A DNA stretch of 64,000 nucleotides. It comes from Arminella tubonensis (GTDB lineage Bacteria > Pseudomonadota > Alphaproteobacteria > Rhizobiales > Rhizobiaceae). A model generated the notes under the pieces. That model was given only the letters and a program-made list of their open reading frames with translations, made no database searches and was not told the origin of the DNA. Within the stretch, counting starts at the first letter, position 1. The number at the start of each line of letters is the position of its first letter. The position numbers and the translations under genes were made by a program. Location: NCBI RefSeq assembly GCF_003240585.1, contig NZ_PCDP01000030.1, positions 1-64,000 of the forward strand, written 5' to 3'. This document shows, piece by piece, positions 63,412-64,000 of the stretch.

Positions 63412-64000
63412 ATGTTCGTGGCAAAGCTCTTTATCAACGATGAGGCGATGGACGCATCGAACGCATCCACGTTCGAGCGGATCGACCCGGTCAGCGGCGA
63501 CGTCGCGACTGTCGCCTCGGCCGCAAGCGCCTCGGATATGGACAAGGCAGCAGATTCCGCAGCCGCCGCCTTTCCCAACTGGTCGGAAACACCGCCGGGG
63601 GAACGGCGCGCCATGCTCAATCGCGCCGCGGATATCGTGGCGGCCCGCACCGCCGACCTGATTGCCGCAATGGTCGGCGAAACCGGCGCGACCGCACTTT
63701 GGGCGCGGATCAATTGCGAATTGGCCGCCGAGATCTTCCGCGACGCCGCCGCGATGACGACGCAGGTCACAGGCGAGATCATCCCTTCGAACATCTCCGG
63801 AAACATGTCGATGGCAATCCGCCAGCCGGCCGGCGTCTGCGTCGGCATTGCTCCGTGGAATGCGCCCATCATCCTTGGCGTGCGGGCGATTGCCATGCCC
63901 CTTGCCTGCGGCAATACCGTCGTTCTGAAGGCCTCGGAGCTCTGCCCGAAGACGCATAGCCTGATCGGGGAGATCATGCGCGAGGCCGGCTTCCCACCGG
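63412..64000 (+). CDS. Aldehyde dehydrogenase (vanillin/salicylaldehyde dehydrogenase-like), 5' part
   Basis: About 196 codons, running off the right edge. Begins MFVAKLFINDEAMDAS; contains the NAD-ALDH N-terminal helix region and the cofactor-site segment GVCVGIAPWNAPIILGVRAI then MPLACGNTVVLKASELCPKTH. The catalytic Cys and Glu lie beyond the window. Most like ALDHs oxidising aromatic aldehydes. ATG at 63412 has only a weak GAGCGGGTG site; the frame is open further upstream without a better start. Confidence 0.88.
   Translation, partial: MFVAKLFINDEAMDASNASTFERIDPVSGDVATVASAASASDMDKAADSAAAAFPNWSETPPGERRAMLNRAADIVAARTADLIAAMVGETGATALWARINCELAAEIFRDAAAMTTQVTGEIIPSNISGNMSMAIRQPAGVCVGIAPWNAPIILGVRAIAMPLACGNTVVLKASELCPKTHSLIGEIMREAGFPP

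Noticed and set aside
1-64000. Mobile elements, integrase, tRNA attachment sites, CRISPR arrays
   Set aside because: None seen: no transposase-like protein, no regularly spaced repeats and no tRNA-like cloverleaf recognised by eye.

Overview
The window is GC-rich alphaproteobacterial DNA. Dense accessory catabolic operons, many ABC importers, Tat-type binding proteins and overlapping stop/start codons point to the Rhizobiaceae (Rhizobium, Agrobacterium or Ensifer), probably a megaplasmid or chromid rather than core chromosome. This is inference: I see no rRNA, tRNA, replication, partition or mobile-element genes. No CRISPR array was recognised.

Layout. (1) 1-4578: start of a GH4 alpha-galactosidase/alpha-glucosidase with a divergent AraC regulator; a DUF983 gene whose promoter carries the same ATTGTATG repeats found in front of the neighbouring MocR regulator; peptidase T. 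(2) 4592-20010: an amino-sugar-like catabolic locus with MFS transporter, two M81 (MlrC-type) metallopeptidases, GH20 beta-N-acetylhexosaminidase, SDR, RpiR regulator, RidA, an NTF2-like protein, a D-threonine-aldolase/D-serine-dehydratase-like PLP enzyme, a CUT1 ABC importer and a Gfo/Idh dehydrogenase. Paired palindromes with the same spacing in front of ridA and of the dehydrogenase suggest one RpiR regulon. (3) 20237-25236: an alternative heme-copper cytochrome c oxidase (coxMNOP type) with two subunit III-like proteins, a subunit IV and a cytochrome c. (4) 25579-41488: one long minus-strand operon with a peptide/opine-type ABC importer, MFS transporter, an intact dihydropyrimidinase, a second cyclic amidohydrolase lacking several metal ligands, a PuuE-like deacetylase-fold hydrolase, an unusual TPP enzyme, three SDRs and an epimerase. 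A GlxA-type AraC regulator (41715-42725) follows upstream. I know of no described pathway with this combination.

(5) 42981-51863: amiC-amiR (amide sensor and ANTAR antiterminator) heading an operon with a second peptide-type ABC importer, an acetamidase/formamidase, a PfpI-like protein and a ribbon-helix-helix protein. A terminator with a competing hairpin stands just before amiC, as expected for ANTAR control. (6) 51883-61221: hydroxyquinol (resorcinol-type) degradation with two intradiol dioxygenases, FAD hydroxylase, maleylacetate reductase and a Liv-type ABC importer, with a divergent LysR regulator. (7) 62273-64000: AraC regulator divergent from an aldehyde dehydrogenase cut by the window end.

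A recurrent feature is a strong hairpin directly after four of the periplasmic binding-protein genes, probably setting binding protein to permease stoichiometry. Starts were chosen by Shine-Dalgarno sequence, family length and stop/start overlap; they often lie downstream of the longest open frame. Functional names rest on motif recognition only, since no database search could be run.
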